From contig NZ_JAEKJT010000003.1 in NCBI RefSeq assembly GCF_017303055.1, forward strand, positions 1-64,000: 64,000 nucleotides of DNA. The letters are read 5' to 3'. This DNA comes from Halomonas litopenaei (lineage in GTDB: Bacteria > Pseudomonadota > Gammaproteobacteria > Pseudomonadales > Halomonadaceae). Below the pieces are notes generated by a model. It did no database searches. It saw only the letters and a program-made list of their open reading frames with translations, and was not told the origin of the DNA. The position numbers and the translations under genes are program-made. Below are positions 6,836 to 14,455 of this stretch, in pieces; position 1 is the stretch's first letter; each line of letters starts with the position of its first letter.

Positions 6836-9484
6836 ATGGAGCTGAAGGAATACCAGCAAGGCGTACTCGGCAAGCTGGATCGCTACCTCACGGTGCTGGC
6901 CGAGCAGCGCGAAGAGGCGGAAGACTTCGTCGAGTTCCAGAAGAGTAAGGGTAAGGCCGCTACGTTGGGTGATTACTGCCGAGAGACTTGGGATCAACTC
7001 AATACCGAGCGGTTGTTACCCTACCTCTACCAGAATGACAATCCGGTGGTGGCTCCCTACTTGTCGCGCCATGACGGGCTGGGTGGCTCGATTCCCAATA
7101 TCTGCCTAAAGGTGCCCACGGGCGGCGGCAAGACGCTGCTGGCCACGGCGGCGCTTGAACGGGTGCAGACCGATTATTTCAAACGCCAGACGGGGCTGGT
7201 GCTGTGGGTAGTGCCATCGGAGGCGATTTATCGGCAAACCTGGAAGCAGTTAGCCAACCGGGAGCACCCTTACCGGCAGATGCTGGAACGTGCTTCCGGC
7301 GGGCGGGTGAAGCTATTGGAAAAGGGCGACGCTTTTACTCTCAAGGATGTGGAGGGCCAGTTATGTGTCATGCTGCTGATGCTGCCCTCGGCAGCCCGCA
7401 AGTCCAAGGAAACACTGCGGCTGTTCCGCGACAGCGGCCGCTTCACCTCTTTCTTCCCGCTGGAAGACGACAATGAAGCTATCGAGGCCCTGCTGCAACA
7501 GGTGCCCAACCTGGATCAGAATGACCTAGCTGATCTGGGATACGGTGACGGCGTTGTGCCGGGTTCCGTCTCAGTCAAGCAAAGTCTGGGCAATGTCTTG
7601 CGGCTGGTGCGCCCGGTGGTGGTTATTGACGAAGGTCACAAGGCCTATTCCGATACTGCCCGCGATACCCTGGCGGGCTTTAACCCGCGCTTTATCCTGG
7701 AACTCTCCGCAACGCCTAATACCAACGGTAAGCATCAATCCAATGTGCTAGTGAATGTGCCGGGAGCTGACCTCAAAGACGAGGAAATGATCAAGCTGCC
7801 GATCAATGTGATCAACGAGGGCAAGGGCGGCTGGAAGCACACGCTGTCTCTGGCTCATACCAAACAGCAGGAACTGGAACAGGCAGGGCTGGCGTTCCAG
7901 AACGAATCTGGCCGCTATATTCGCCCCATCGTGCTGGTTCGTGTGGAGCGTACCGGCAAGGAGCAGCGTGACGCCGGGTTTGTGCACGCCGAGGATGCCC
8001 GCGAATACCTACGTGACCAACTCGGAGTGAAGGACGGGCATATCCGCCTCAAGACCTCCAGCGATGATGAGCTAGCAGATGAAGACCTGCTTTCACCCAC
8101 CTCGCCGGTACGCTTCATTATCACCAAAGACGCGCTGCGGGAAGGTTGGGACTGCCCCTTTGCTTATGTGTTGGCGGTCTTGTCCCGTACCACTGCCACC
8201 ACGGCACTGACCCAGATGATCGGGCGCGTATTGCGTCAGCCTCATGCTCGGGCAACTGGGGTAGAAGTACTGGACGAGTGTTACGTCTTCACCTTCGATC
8301 AGGATGTGACAGAAGCCGTCAATGGTGTGCGCAAGGGGCTGGAAGATGAAGGCATGGCTGACCTGGCTTCCAGCGTCAAGGCCGTTGATCCAAACAGTGG
8401 GCAGGCCCGCAATATGCGCCGGGAGACCATCAACCGGAATAGTAAATTTTCCGGGCTGCCACCGATCTTCTTGCCACGTGTTTTGCATCAGGACGTCAGT
8501 ATCCCAGACAGCTATCGCCCCCTGGATTATGAGAGAGATGTGCTAGGTGCCCTGGATTGGGAGGCCTTGCAGTTTCTGGCCGCTGACAAGGCCGCTATGG
8601 ATAGCGACAAGCTGCAACGCACGGTAGCCCGTGTCACCCTCGACCGGAAAGCGAAAGATGCCGGGCAAACGGTGTTTGATCTGGAACAGGAAGAGATTGA
8701 CGTAATACCAGAGGAAGGACTGGATGCTCCCTATCTAGTACGCCAGTTGTTGGATGTAGTACCTAATCCCTGGCAGGGCATGCGTTTGCTGGATGAAACC
8801 CTGGCCGCCTTGCGTGCCAAGGGTGTCACCGATGAACAGATATATGTCAATCGGCTCGATCTGGTGCAGTCCATGAAGGCAGATTTACGTGAGCAGGTAA
8901 ACGCGATGGCGGAATCCTTGTTCCGCGCGAAGCTGGAAAGCGGCGAGATTGCCTTGCGGCTGGTATCGTCCAACGACCCGGCATTGAACTGGCAAATTGC
9001 CGAGACGTTGGAAATCGATGTATCCGATGTTGACCCACTGCTATACCGAAAAAATGGCGAACCACTGGAAAAGAGCCTGTTCGAGAAGGTCTATCAAAAG
9101 GAATTCAATGACCTGGAAAAGAACACAGCTTGGTATCTAGATGAAAACCAGTGCGTACACTGGTGGCACCGTATTGCCGTGAACCAGCGCTCCTATGGCT
9201 TGCAGGGCTGGCAGCGTCACCGGGTCTACCCAGACTTACTGGCCTGTGTGCATGGCACCGAAAATGGCAAATTCCGTTTCTCTGTGCTGGAAACCAAGGG
9301 CGACCACCTGAAAGGCAATGATGATACCGAGTACAAGCACAAGCTGTTTGAGCTGCTGACCCGTTATGCCGATGTAACCGCAGAGGTGGGCCAGCTTGAG
9401 CTTGAAGATCAGGGGGAGCCAGTTCGATTCCAGATGGTGATGGAAGGGGACTGGAAACAGACGGTCTCCGAGGCTTTAGGGTGA
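6836..9484 (+). CDS. res: Type III restriction subunit (Res)
   Basis: This 882-residue protein supplies the ATP-dependent translocase or switch and the nuclease of a type III restriction enzyme. It works only in complex with Mod, usually on two inversely oriented sites. The Walker A motif VPTGGGKT is at about residue 93 and the DEGH box at about 265. Helicase motif VI lies in MIGRVLRQP. At the C-terminus a PD-(D/E)xK-like nuclease site is visible (PDLLA at about 799, ETKGD at about 819). Length is normal for the family and no disruption is seen. The start follows the mod stop after 2 bp, completing the OLD-mod-res operon. Confidence 0.93.
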   Translation: MELKEYQQGVLGKLDRYLTVLAEQREEAEDFVEFQKSKGKAATLGDYCRETWDQLNTERLLPYLYQNDNPVVAPYLSRHDGLGGSIPNICLKVPTGGGKTLLATAALERVQTDYFKRQTGLVLWVVPSEAIYRQTWKQLANREHPYRQMLERASGGRVKLLEKGDAFTLKDVEGQLCVMLLMLPSAARKSKETLRLFRDSGRFTSFFPLEDDNEAIEALLQQVPNLDQNDLADLGYGDGVVPGSVSVKQSLGNVLRLVRPVVVIDEGHKAYSDTARDTLAGFNPRFILELSATPNTNGKHQSNVLVNVPGADLKDEEMIKLPINVINEGKGGWKHTLSLAHTKQQELEQAGLAFQNESGRYIRPIVLVRVERTGKEQRDAGFVHAEDAREYLRDQLGVKDGHIRLKTSSDDELADEDLLSPTSPVRFIITKDALREGWDCPFAYVLAVLSRTTATTALTQMIGRVLRQPHARATGVEVLDECYVFTFDQDVTEAVNGVRKGLEDEGMADLASSVKAVDPNSGQARNMRRETINRNSKFSGLPPIFLPRVLHQDVSIPDSYRPLDYERDVLGALDWEALQFLAADKAAMDSDKLQRTVARVTLDRKAKDAGQTVFDLEQEEIDVIPEEGLDAPYLVRQLLDVVPNPWQGMRLLDETLAALRAKGVTDEQIYVNRLDLVQSMKADLREQVNAMAESLFRAKLESGEIALRLVSSNDPALNWQIAETLEIDVSDVDPLLYRKNGEPLEKSLFEKVYQKEFNDLEKNTAWYLDENQCVHWWHRIAVNQRSYGLQGWQRHRVYPDLLACVHGTENGKFRFSVLETKGDHLKGNDDTEYKHKLFELLTRYADVTAEVGQLELEDQGEPVRFQMVMEGDWKQTVSEALG

Positions 9485-9498
9485 TTCAGGAGTTTCGT

Positions 9499-9552
9499 CG
9501 GCTAAAATTCCATCGGCTCGGGTCGGTAGCCTGTCGCTGTGAATCTTAGCCG
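9499..9552. terminator. Inverted repeat after res
   Basis: Arms CGGCTAAAATTC (9499-9510) and GAATCTTAGCCG (9541-9552) pair at 11 of 12 positions around a 30-base loop. It lies between the convergent res and relaxase genes. It could terminate either transcript, but the loop is long and there is no good T-tract. A recombination scar is the alternative. Confidence 0.3.
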
Positions 9553-9674
9553 CTAAAACCATACCTCAATCGCCGGTTGCGGCGGGGCTTGGTGCATGAA
9601 GACGCTGGTTATGAAGCGGTGGAGAGAACTGCTCGTTGCGTTGTACAGACAACTTGCCTGCCAGTCCTCATCTA

Positions 9675-10670
9675 CTATCGTTCGTCTTGATGATCCTGCG
9701 CCCTGCCCTCCTCTCTCCCCTGGCGCGTTTGGGCACGACGTTGTAACCGCGCCACGACCTTCTCCTGGAGCTCGTGGCGCTTGGTCTTCATCGACGGCAT
9801 GGAACCCACAAAAGCCACGATGCGCTTGGCTAGCTTCTGATCCTCCGGGTCGTGGCTCTGGTTGAGGTCCTTCGCCGCCATCAGCCAGGCCTTGCGGACA
9901 TAGGTCTGGCGCTCCTTGATACGATCCTCCCAGGGCCGCGGCTTCAGTGCTTTTCCGGCCCGCTGGTCGCGGAAGTCCTCGAGAACCTCCCGGACCTTCG
10001 CCTGGTCCACCTCTGGCGTCTGGCCTTTCTCGCGAATGTGGTGCACTGCTTGGCTGCCCCCCCTCTTGATCACGCCACGAGTGGCGCGTGGCGTCGCCTC
10101 GGCCTCCACCCCTCGGCGCTCCAGCTCGGCCGCGAAGGCCTCCCGCCACTTCTGCGGGTCGCCCTTCTTCACATTCAGCCGGCGCCCGTCATAGCCCAGA
10201 CTCTTCACCGTCAGGTGGACGTGGGGGCTGTCCGTGTCGGTGTGCAGCGCCATGACATACTGATGATTCTGGCCAAACTGTCGTTTGGCGAACGCTCGAA
10301 CGGCTTTCTTCACGTCACGCGGCTCAGTGCCGGCCGGCATGGACATGATGATGTTGGTGGTATCGCGGGTGTTCTTCCGGCGCTTGCCCTTATCCTGCGA
10401 CCAGTCCTTGGCCAGGGCCCGTACCTCGTCTTTCCCATGGATCACGTCGCCGCGCTCGTCCTCGAGCTCCAGATTGCCGTTGCGGCTGATATAGTCCAGG
10501 TGGGACTGGACATGATCGGCTCCCTTGGCATTACCGGTGATCTTCACCATGACCTCAGGCGCATAGTTCACCACTCGCCGGGCACGCGCACGGTTGCCGG
10601 ATCGTCCACCCTTGCTCTTGAGCGGGCCTTCCAGCAGGTCAGCAATCGTGTCGTCAGCCAGACTACCCAT
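9675..10670 (-). CDS. MOBP-type relaxase
   Basis: This 331-residue protein is a relaxase, which nicks oriT and stays bound to the 5' end during mobilization. Motif I tyrosine is in HLDYISRNG (Tyr60) and the metal-binding HUH motif is in ALHTDTDSPHVHLTV. A positively charged C-terminal half follows. The start has a ribosome site (GGAGGAAAG). It is preceded by a degenerate paralogue and a MobC-like gene, with overlapping ends, so all three are one mobilization operon. At 331 residues it is shorter than many MOBP relaxases and has no primase or helicase extension, which fits a mobilizable rather than self-transmissible element. The MOBP assignment rests on the motifs and on the nic-like site upstream of mobC. 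Confidence 0.85.
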   Translation of the reverse strand: MGSLADDTIADLLEGPLKSKGGRSGNRARARRVVNYAPEVMVKITGNAKGADHVQSHLDYISRNGNLELEDERGDVIHGKDEVRALAKDWSQDKGKRRKNTRDTTNIIMSMPAGTEPRDVKKAVRAFAKRQFGQNHQYVMALHTDTDSPHVHLTVKSLGYDGRRLNVKKGDPQKWREAFAAELERRGVEAEATPRATRGVIKRGGSQAVHHIREKGQTPEVDQAKVREVLEDFRDQRAGKALKPRPWEDRIKERQTYVRKAWLMAAKDLNQSHDPEDQKLAKRIVAFVGSMPSMKTKRHELQEKVVARLQRRAQTRQGREEGRAQDHQDER

Positions 10671-11175
10671 CTTTCCTCCTTCGGGTGGCCTTTAATGTGG
10701 CTTTCGCTTCCACCCCGCACCGTTCCAGCTCGGCCGCGAAGTCCTCCCGCCACTTCTGCGGGTCGCCCTTCGCCACATGCAACCGACGCCCATCATTGCC
10801 AAGATTCCGTACCGTGAGTTGGACATGCGGATTGTCGTTGTCCGTGTGCAGTGCCATGGCATACTGATAATTCTGACCAAACTGCCGCTTGGCGAACGCC
10901 TGGGAGGCCCTTTTTAGAGCCTGCGGCTCGGTTCCGGCCGGCATCGACAGAACGATATTGGTGGTATAACGAGAGTTCTTGCGCTGCCGACCTTGAAACC
11001 TCGACCAGTCTTTAGCCAAATCACGTACCATATCTTCCGTGAAAGAGAACTGGCCGCTTTCGTCCTCAAGCTCCACGGCTCCGTTCTTACTGATGCGAAG
11101 CAAATCGCTCTCAACTTGGTCCGCATCGTATGCATTACTGACTATCCGCACGATGACTTCCGGCTTATCCATCAT
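10663..11175 (-). CDS. Degenerate relaxase paralogue lacking catalytic residues
   Basis: This 170-residue protein aligns along its whole length with the N-terminal domain of the downstream relaxase (shared RRKNSR/RRKNTR, MPAGTEP, AKRQFGQN, GDPQKWRE). The catalytic tyrosine position is Arg (DLLRISKNG against HLDYISRNG) and the last HUH histidine is Gln (PHVQLTV against PHVHLTV). It also lacks the N-terminal basic leader and all sequence beyond the nuclease domain. The frame is open and overlaps both neighbours, mobC and the active relaxase, so it appears to be kept as a translated gene. It cannot nick DNA by the known mechanism. An accessory DNA-binding role or slow decay are the options. Confidence 0.75.
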   Translation of the reverse strand: MMDKPEVIVRIVSNAYDADQVESDLLRISKNGAVELEDESGQFSFTEDMVRDLAKDWSRFQGRQRKNSRYTTNIVLSMPAGTEPQALKRASQAFAKRQFGQNYQYAMALHTDNDNPHVQLTVRNLGNDGRRLHVAKGDPQKWREDFAAELERCGVEAKATLKATRRRKDG

Positions 11176-11689
11176 CCCTCCATCGATTCATGTTCCTGGA
11201 CAGCAGACTGGCCACCTGGTCCTTGTGCTGCTCAATTCTCTCGGCCAGCGCCTCGATGGCCTCCCGCTTAAGCTTGTCGCTCTCACGAAATTCGATGTTC
11301 AAAACCTTGACGACCTGGTTCAGATTTTTACCAATGGCACGCAATTCCCTGTTTGACTCCCGCAAGACGGCCACCTCGGCGTCCGTCAGCACGGGCTCTT
11401 GATACAGTTCAGCCATAACCATCGCCGTGATCCAACTGGTCCGGGTGGGATAGCCCTCCTCTTGAGCACGTTGTGCTAGCCAGCGTTCCTGAGTGGGCGA
11501 TAGGCGGATGGTGAGCTTTCTCGATCTAGCTTCGTCCTCCTGATCGTCTGCCATTACAGTCGCAGCTCTACCGGCAACGCGCTGAATCATTCGCCGTAAC
11601 ATGTCCGCCTCTCGCAGGCCGTTAGCTTTGCAGAACTGCGTCCAGGTTTTCTTCTCAATTTCTGTCAGGCGTGCTTCGACTCTCGGCAT
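11165..11689 (-). CDS. MobC-like relaxosome protein
   Basis: This 174-residue protein is likely an oriT-binding relaxosome accessory factor. The stretch KLTIRLSPTQERWLAQRA followed by SWITAMVMAEL resembles the ribbon-helix-helix plus helix region of MobC proteins. The segment NRELRAIGKNLNQVVKVLN is the characteristic MobC signature ('IGxNLNQ'). The start MPRVEARLTEIEKK at 11689 is preferred, since the longer frame would run through the oriT-like inverted repeat. It overlaps the next gene, so mobC and the two relaxase genes are cotranscribed from a promoter near oriT. Confidence 0.8.
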   Translation of the reverse strand: MPRVEARLTEIEKKTWTQFCKANGLREADMLRRMIQRVAGRAATVMADDQEDEARSRKLTIRLSPTQERWLAQRAQEEGYPTRTSWITAMVMAELYQEPVLTDAEVAVLRESNRELRAIGKNLNQVVKVLNIEFRESDKLKREAIEALAERIEQHKDQVASLLSRNMNRWRDDG

Positions 11690-11723
11690 AGTCCAGTTCT
11701 CTCCACCGCTGAGAGGCGGGCTA

Positions 11724-11766
11724 GGCAAGTTTGCCGGCATATGCCAGCACTTGCCGAATCCTGCCC
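11724..11766. other. oriT: Candidate origin of transfer (oriT)
   Basis: Inverted arms GGCAAGT (11724-11730) and ACTTGCC (11749-11755) enclose the palindrome GGCATATGCC (11736-11745). Two bases after the right arm comes ATCCTGCCC (11758-11766), matching the RP4/MOBP nic core ATCCTG|C, with the nick expected between 11763 and 11764. An inverted repeat beside a nic core, just upstream of mobC and the relaxase, is the classic MOBP arrangement. Not tested experimentally here. Confidence 0.65.
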
Positions 11767-11851
11767 TAGCCCTAAACCCATACTTTCTTTTCGTACGTAA
11801 GAAAAATGGCGGCTCCTCGGGCGAGGCTAGCAACTACAGGGATACGCGTTA

Positions 11852-12046
11852 GGCTTCGCCATTAGTAATACGCACGGACCCTTGAACACCTTTGGAACAT
11901 TCAGAAATTTCGTGCGCACGAAAAGCTGCATGTGCTATTGGCTGCGTTGCCATCCTCAATCCCAAGGGCTTCGCCATTAGTAATACGCACGGACCTGTCT
12001 CAAACCTGCTCGTCGCTCAGGGCTGAGCCAGAGGCTTCGCCATTAG
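11852..12046. repeat. Direct repeats near oriT
   Basis: A 29-bp unit starting GGCTTCGCCATTAG is identical at 11852-11880 and 11967-11995. A third copy at 12033-12046 keeps only the first 14 bases, but its downstream sequence (TTGAACAC then CTTTCGG-like) again resembles what follows the first copy. The third lies inside the 3' end of the adjacent small gene. Protein-binding sites for relaxosome assembly or plasmid partition are possible. Confidence 0.7.
11908..11923. repeat. 16-bp palindrome, copy 1
   Basis: This perfect palindrome, TTTCGTGCGCACGAAA, lies in the intergenic region between two of the oriT-proximal direct repeats. The same 16 bp occur at 13762-13777 and 14425-14440. Repetition of a perfect palindrome within 2.6 kb suggests a binding site for an element-encoded regulator. 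Confidence 0.7.
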
Positions 12047-12221
12047 ACATAGGGGAGGGACTTTGAACACTTTCGGTTGATCCGGCTCCCGGTGGTGAAG
12101 CTTCGGTTTCAGCACGCTCGCGCCGACGCCTAGCCATTTCAGCTTTCATCCAATGGCCGGCGTCACGCATCTCGGCCCGCAGGTCCTCGATCTCTTCGGG
12201 TGTCAAACGGTGATAGCTCAT
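12000..12221 (-). CDS. Small charged protein, function unknown
   Basis: I do not recognise this 73-residue protein. It starts MSYHRLTPEEIEDLRAEMR, a strongly helical, charged segment, continues with an Arg-rich stretch (ARRRRERAE), and ends in a Ser/Pro/Gly-rich tail. Its ATG overlaps the stop of the upstream small membrane protein (ATGA), so it is the last gene of the secretion operon. Part of an oriT-proximal direct repeat lies within its 3' end. A cytoplasmic regulatory role is possible but not supported by any motif. Confidence 0.55.
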   Translation of the reverse strand: MSYHRLTPEEIEDLRAEMRDAGHWMKAEMARRRRERAETEASPPGAGSTESVQSPSPMSNGEASGSALSDEQV

Positions 12222-12505
12222 GATTGTCTCTCCCATGACGCATCTCGCCGCAACTGTGGATAGATCGCCGTGCGCCATCGCCATTGAAGGACGCACACGG
12301 CAATTCCCGCCGTGCAGACAAGCAGTGTTTTGATCGCATGAATATCACCAGCCAATGCATTCGAGACCACTCCAGGGAGTGCGGGTATCAAGGCCACAAC
12401 CAGCAAGGCACCAATGAGTAACAGCACGCCAGATAGTCCCAGCTCTCCTAGACGTTTGATGCGCATCCAACGCGCACGCCAGGTGGCAAACCATTGTGAT
12501 GGCAT
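12218..12505 (-). CDS. Small two-helix membrane protein
   Basis: The protein has 95 residues, with a basic N-terminus (ATWRARWMRIKRL), a first membrane segment (about 25-45, LSGVLLLIGALLVVALIPAL) and a second (about 58-75, LVCTAGIAVCVL), then a basic C-terminal tail. I do not recognise a family. It follows virB6 in the operon and is probably an inner-membrane accessory of the transfer apparatus, inferred from position only. ATG 12505 has GGAGG six bases upstream. An ATG at 12511 overlaps the virB6 stop but sits directly on the ribosome site. Confidence 0.55.
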   Translation of the reverse strand: MPSQWFATWRARWMRIKRLGELGLSGVLLLIGALLVVALIPALPGVVSNALAGDIHAIKTLLVCTAGIAVCVLQWRWRTAIYPQLRRDASWERQS

Positions 12506-12507
12506 GT

Positions 12508-13503
12508 TCATCCTCCGGTTATCACATTGCCGGCACCAAAGCGCTTCTGATACGCCCGATAAGCCGATTTGGCGCCACGATACGGTGCTGCTGCAGCATT
12601 ACCTGCGATACGCGTATCACGCTGGACACCACGGTATTGACGCCTGATCGCCGAGGGACGCATCGCGGACATAGCGGAACCTAGAGCGCCCTGAGTTGCC
12701 AATGCCACGCCACCGCCCAATGCAGAAGCAATGGCCGGCACCTGCTTCAGCACCAGGATGCCAAGGGCAAAAAAAGCAATCAGATACGCACTTGTGGTCA
12801 TACTGGCCATGCTGCCTGCCGAGGACTCCACGATGTTCATAAACGCTTCGCTGACATCGATGACCATGCGTCCAATGGCTGAGCCCAAAACCAGCAGCAT
12901 GCCGAAATTGATCACCATGCCCAGCCAGCTCTCGAAAAAGCGTTGGGTGCTGTTAAACAGCAGGCCGATGATGAAGAGTGGGCCGATCGCCAGCAGCACC
13001 GTCGTCGCCACCTTGCTGGCCAGCAGGAGAAACGCCACTACGATGGCAACACCACCACCAAACACCATGATCAGAATCGCCACCAGATACATGCCGAAAT
13101 CACCACTCATCACCCCCGCTTTATCCCAGGCCTGATCAGCTACGGCGAGAACTCGGGAGAACAGGCTATCCAAAATGGCCGCTGCACCTCCATTGGAACC
13201 CGTTATGACTGCTGCTACCTTTTCCGGGCCATGAGCCAGCACGTCCACCACGACGCCCATATAGGTGCCGACCGTCAGCCCCAGCGTCATGATGAAGCCG
13301 ATGCGAAGGATGCGAAAAACGCCCTCCTGCAAGGGCTCACTGACCTTGCCAAACATCATCAAATAGCCCCAGATAGCAATCCAGACGATCAACATGCTGG
13401 TAAACATTGGAGTGATGTAAGCGATGAGGTCGGTAGCCGTGTTGATGATGTACTGGTCCAGTGCCTGATCAACGACAGAGAGCATGCCTTCAAACAGGTT
13501 CAT
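12508..13503 (-). CDS. VirB6/TrbL-type type IV secretion membrane protein
   Basis: This 331-residue polytopic inner-membrane protein corresponds to the VirB6 core channel component of conjugative type IV secretion systems. Hydrophobic segments are visible at about 25-50, 70-90, 135-160, 165-190, 195-215 and 240-265. The central FLLLASKVATTVLLAIGPLF and the following FNSTQRFFESWLGMV match the most conserved part of the family. The C-terminus is long, basic and hydrophilic. It overlaps eexN by 4 bp and lies in a run virB5-eexN-virB6. The rest of the system (VirB3/4, VirB7-11, VirD4) is absent from this element, so it is either a remnant or works with a helper. Confidence 0.85.
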   Translation of the reverse strand: MNLFEGMLSVVDQALDQYIINTATDLIAYITPMFTSMLIVWIAIWGYLMMFGKVSEPLQEGVFRILRIGFIMTLGLTVGTYMGVVVDVLAHGPEKVAAVITGSNGGAAAILDSLFSRVLAVADQAWDKAGVMSGDFGMYLVAILIMVFGGGVAIVVAFLLLASKVATTVLLAIGPLFIIGLLFNSTQRFFESWLGMVINFGMLLVLGSAIGRMVIDVSEAFMNIVESSAGSMASMTTSAYLIAFFALGILVLKQVPAIASALGGGVALATQGALGSAMSAMRPSAIRRQYRGVQRDTRIAGNAAAAPYRGAKSAYRAYQKRFGAGNVITGG

Positions 13504-13793
13504 GAGTCCTCCTTGCTCTTGAGGCTAGACAGGTCGAGCTCGAAGGACTCACCGCTAGACAATGCCCGTTCCGCCTGGAGAGCATTAATGCAATTCGGCG
13601 TATCCTGGAGTTCGCCAGGGTTGTTGCCGCACGTCTCCAGAGTCACCTTGCGCTCGTCGTCATGCGCTTTGTACCAGTCCACGGTCTGCACCGGGCCAGT
13701 ATCCGGGGCGTCATCCAAGCACCCGGCCTGCGCAACGCTGACTAGAACCACAACGGCAATATTTCGTGCGCACGAAATTTTCCTGGTATTCAT
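13500..13793 (-). CDS. eexN: EexN-family entry exclusion lipoprotein
   Basis: This 97-residue lipoprotein prevents redundant DNA entry into cells already carrying the element. A short signal peptide ends in a lipobox (SVAQAGC, Cys at about 25). The mature part has the family pattern TVDWYKAHDDERK, then LETCGNNPGELQDTPNCINA, with two conserved cysteines. Its first codons include a perfect 16-bp palindrome also present at the same codon position in the upstream virB5-like gene. It sits between virB5 and virB6, the usual place for eex genes, and is probably exported to the inner membrane face. Confidence 0.85.
   Translation of the reverse strand: MNTRKISCARNIAVVVLVSVAQAGCLDDAPDTGPVQTVDWYKAHDDERKVTLETCGNNPGELQDTPNCINALQAERALSSGESFELDLSSLKSKEDS
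13762..13777. repeat. 16-bp palindrome, copy 2 (inside eexN start)
   Basis: TTTCGTGCGCACGAAA here extends to an 18-bp perfect palindrome (13761-13778). On the minus strand it encodes the ISCAR segment of the eexN leader peptide. Confidence 0.75.
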
Positions 13794-13802
13794 AAAGCCT
13801 CC

Positions 13803-14453
13803 TCACCAATCAAGCTCGAGAGGTTCCCCTGATGACGCGACACGCATCTGCTGAACCCGTTGAGCATGAAGCGCCTGGCTGGCCTCGGCCTGAGAGCGGA
13901 GCATGGTCAGCTTGACCATTTCGTTCTCCAGCATGACTTCCTCGGCGCCGATACGGGCCTGGAGGTCCAGAATGTCTTTCTGGTCCGGGCTGTTGTTGAC
14001 CTCAGCCACCAAGCCGGTCAGCTCGCTGAAACGCTCCTGAGCCTGTTCCAGGGACTTTTCGGATTGACCCAGCCAGGTCGCCGTGCTCTGGTTGCCACTG
14101 TCGTACAGATCCGCCACGTCACCGGACAGGCCGTGTTCGTTCGCGCTCCTGATGCCGGCGGCGCTCAGTACCTGGTTAGGATCGACGTTCACGGCGGTGT
14201 CATAGGCCGAGTCGATGACGTTGCCCAGGCCTCGAACCCCGCTCATGCTGTCCAGCTCCTTGTTGGCTGTTTCGAGCTGGCTTTTCAGTTGCTCGATTTG
14301 GGTAAGCATGTGCTGAACCTGTAAAATCTGCTGGGTCAGGCTCGACACGTCGATAACGGGAATCCCGCCTGCCATGGCTGGCTGCGATAGGCCGATGGTG
14401 GCCGCGAGGGCAACACCAGCGATTTTTCGTGCGCACGAAATTTTATTGCTCAT
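13803..14453 (-). CDS. VirB5-like pilus-tip protein
   Basis: This 216-residue exported protein has a clear signal peptide cleaved after SQPAMA (about residue 28). The mature part is almost entirely helical, with heptad-like runs (QQILQVQHMLTQIEQLKSQLETANKELDSMSG) and a helical hairpin towards the C-terminus, as in VirB5/TrbJ proteins that cap the conjugative pilus. The 16-bp palindrome overlaps codons 5-10 (ISCARK). It lies 9 bp upstream of eexN and 2 bp after the preceding small gene. The VirB5 call rests on signal peptide, coiled-coil content and position beside eexN and virB6. Confidence 0.8.
   Translation of the reverse strand: MSNKISCARKIAGVALAATIGLSQPAMAGGIPVIDVSSLTQQILQVQHMLTQIEQLKSQLETANKELDSMSGVRGLGNVIDSAYDTAVNVDPNQVLSAAGIRSANEHGLSGDVADLYDSGNQSTATWLGQSEKSLEQAQERFSELTGLVAEVNNSPDQKDILDLQARIGAEEVMLENEMVKLTMLRSQAEASQALHAQRVQQMRVASSGEPLELDW
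14425..14440. repeat. 16-bp palindrome, copy 3 (inside virB5-like start)
   Basis: TTTCGTGCGCACGAAA is positioned ten codons or fewer from the start, as in eexN, giving the same ISCAR peptide. Outside the palindrome plus four extra bases, the two leaders differ. Confidence 0.75.
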
Positions 14454-14455
14454 GA

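Larger units (their letters stand above)
11690..11999. other. Mobilization control region without genes
   Basis: This spacer of about 310 bp upstream of mobC holds no gene. It contains an oriT-like site, a small inverted repeat TTTCTT/AAGAAA around a GTAC centre (11784-11804), two copies of a 29-bp direct repeat, and one copy of a 16-bp palindrome found again in two secretion genes. Details are in the separate entries. Confidence 0.6.

Noticed and set aside
3229..9484. A Gabija or a BREX/DISARM system
   Set aside because: The OLD-like gene lacks a UvrD helicase partner. The methyltransferase and helicase are clear type III Mod and Res, and no PglX/PglZ, BrxL or DrmA-type gene is seen.
9553..10149. 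Long minus-strand open frame (198 codons) over the relaxase 3' half
   Set aside because: It overlaps the relaxase in another frame, is an Arg/Gly/Pro-rich low-complexity translation and has no domain pattern. It is a GC-rich shadow frame.
12943..13854. 303-codon plus-strand frame opposite virB6, eexN and the virB5-like gene
   Set aside because: It spans three well-supported minus-strand genes and their junctions and shows no protein-like composition.
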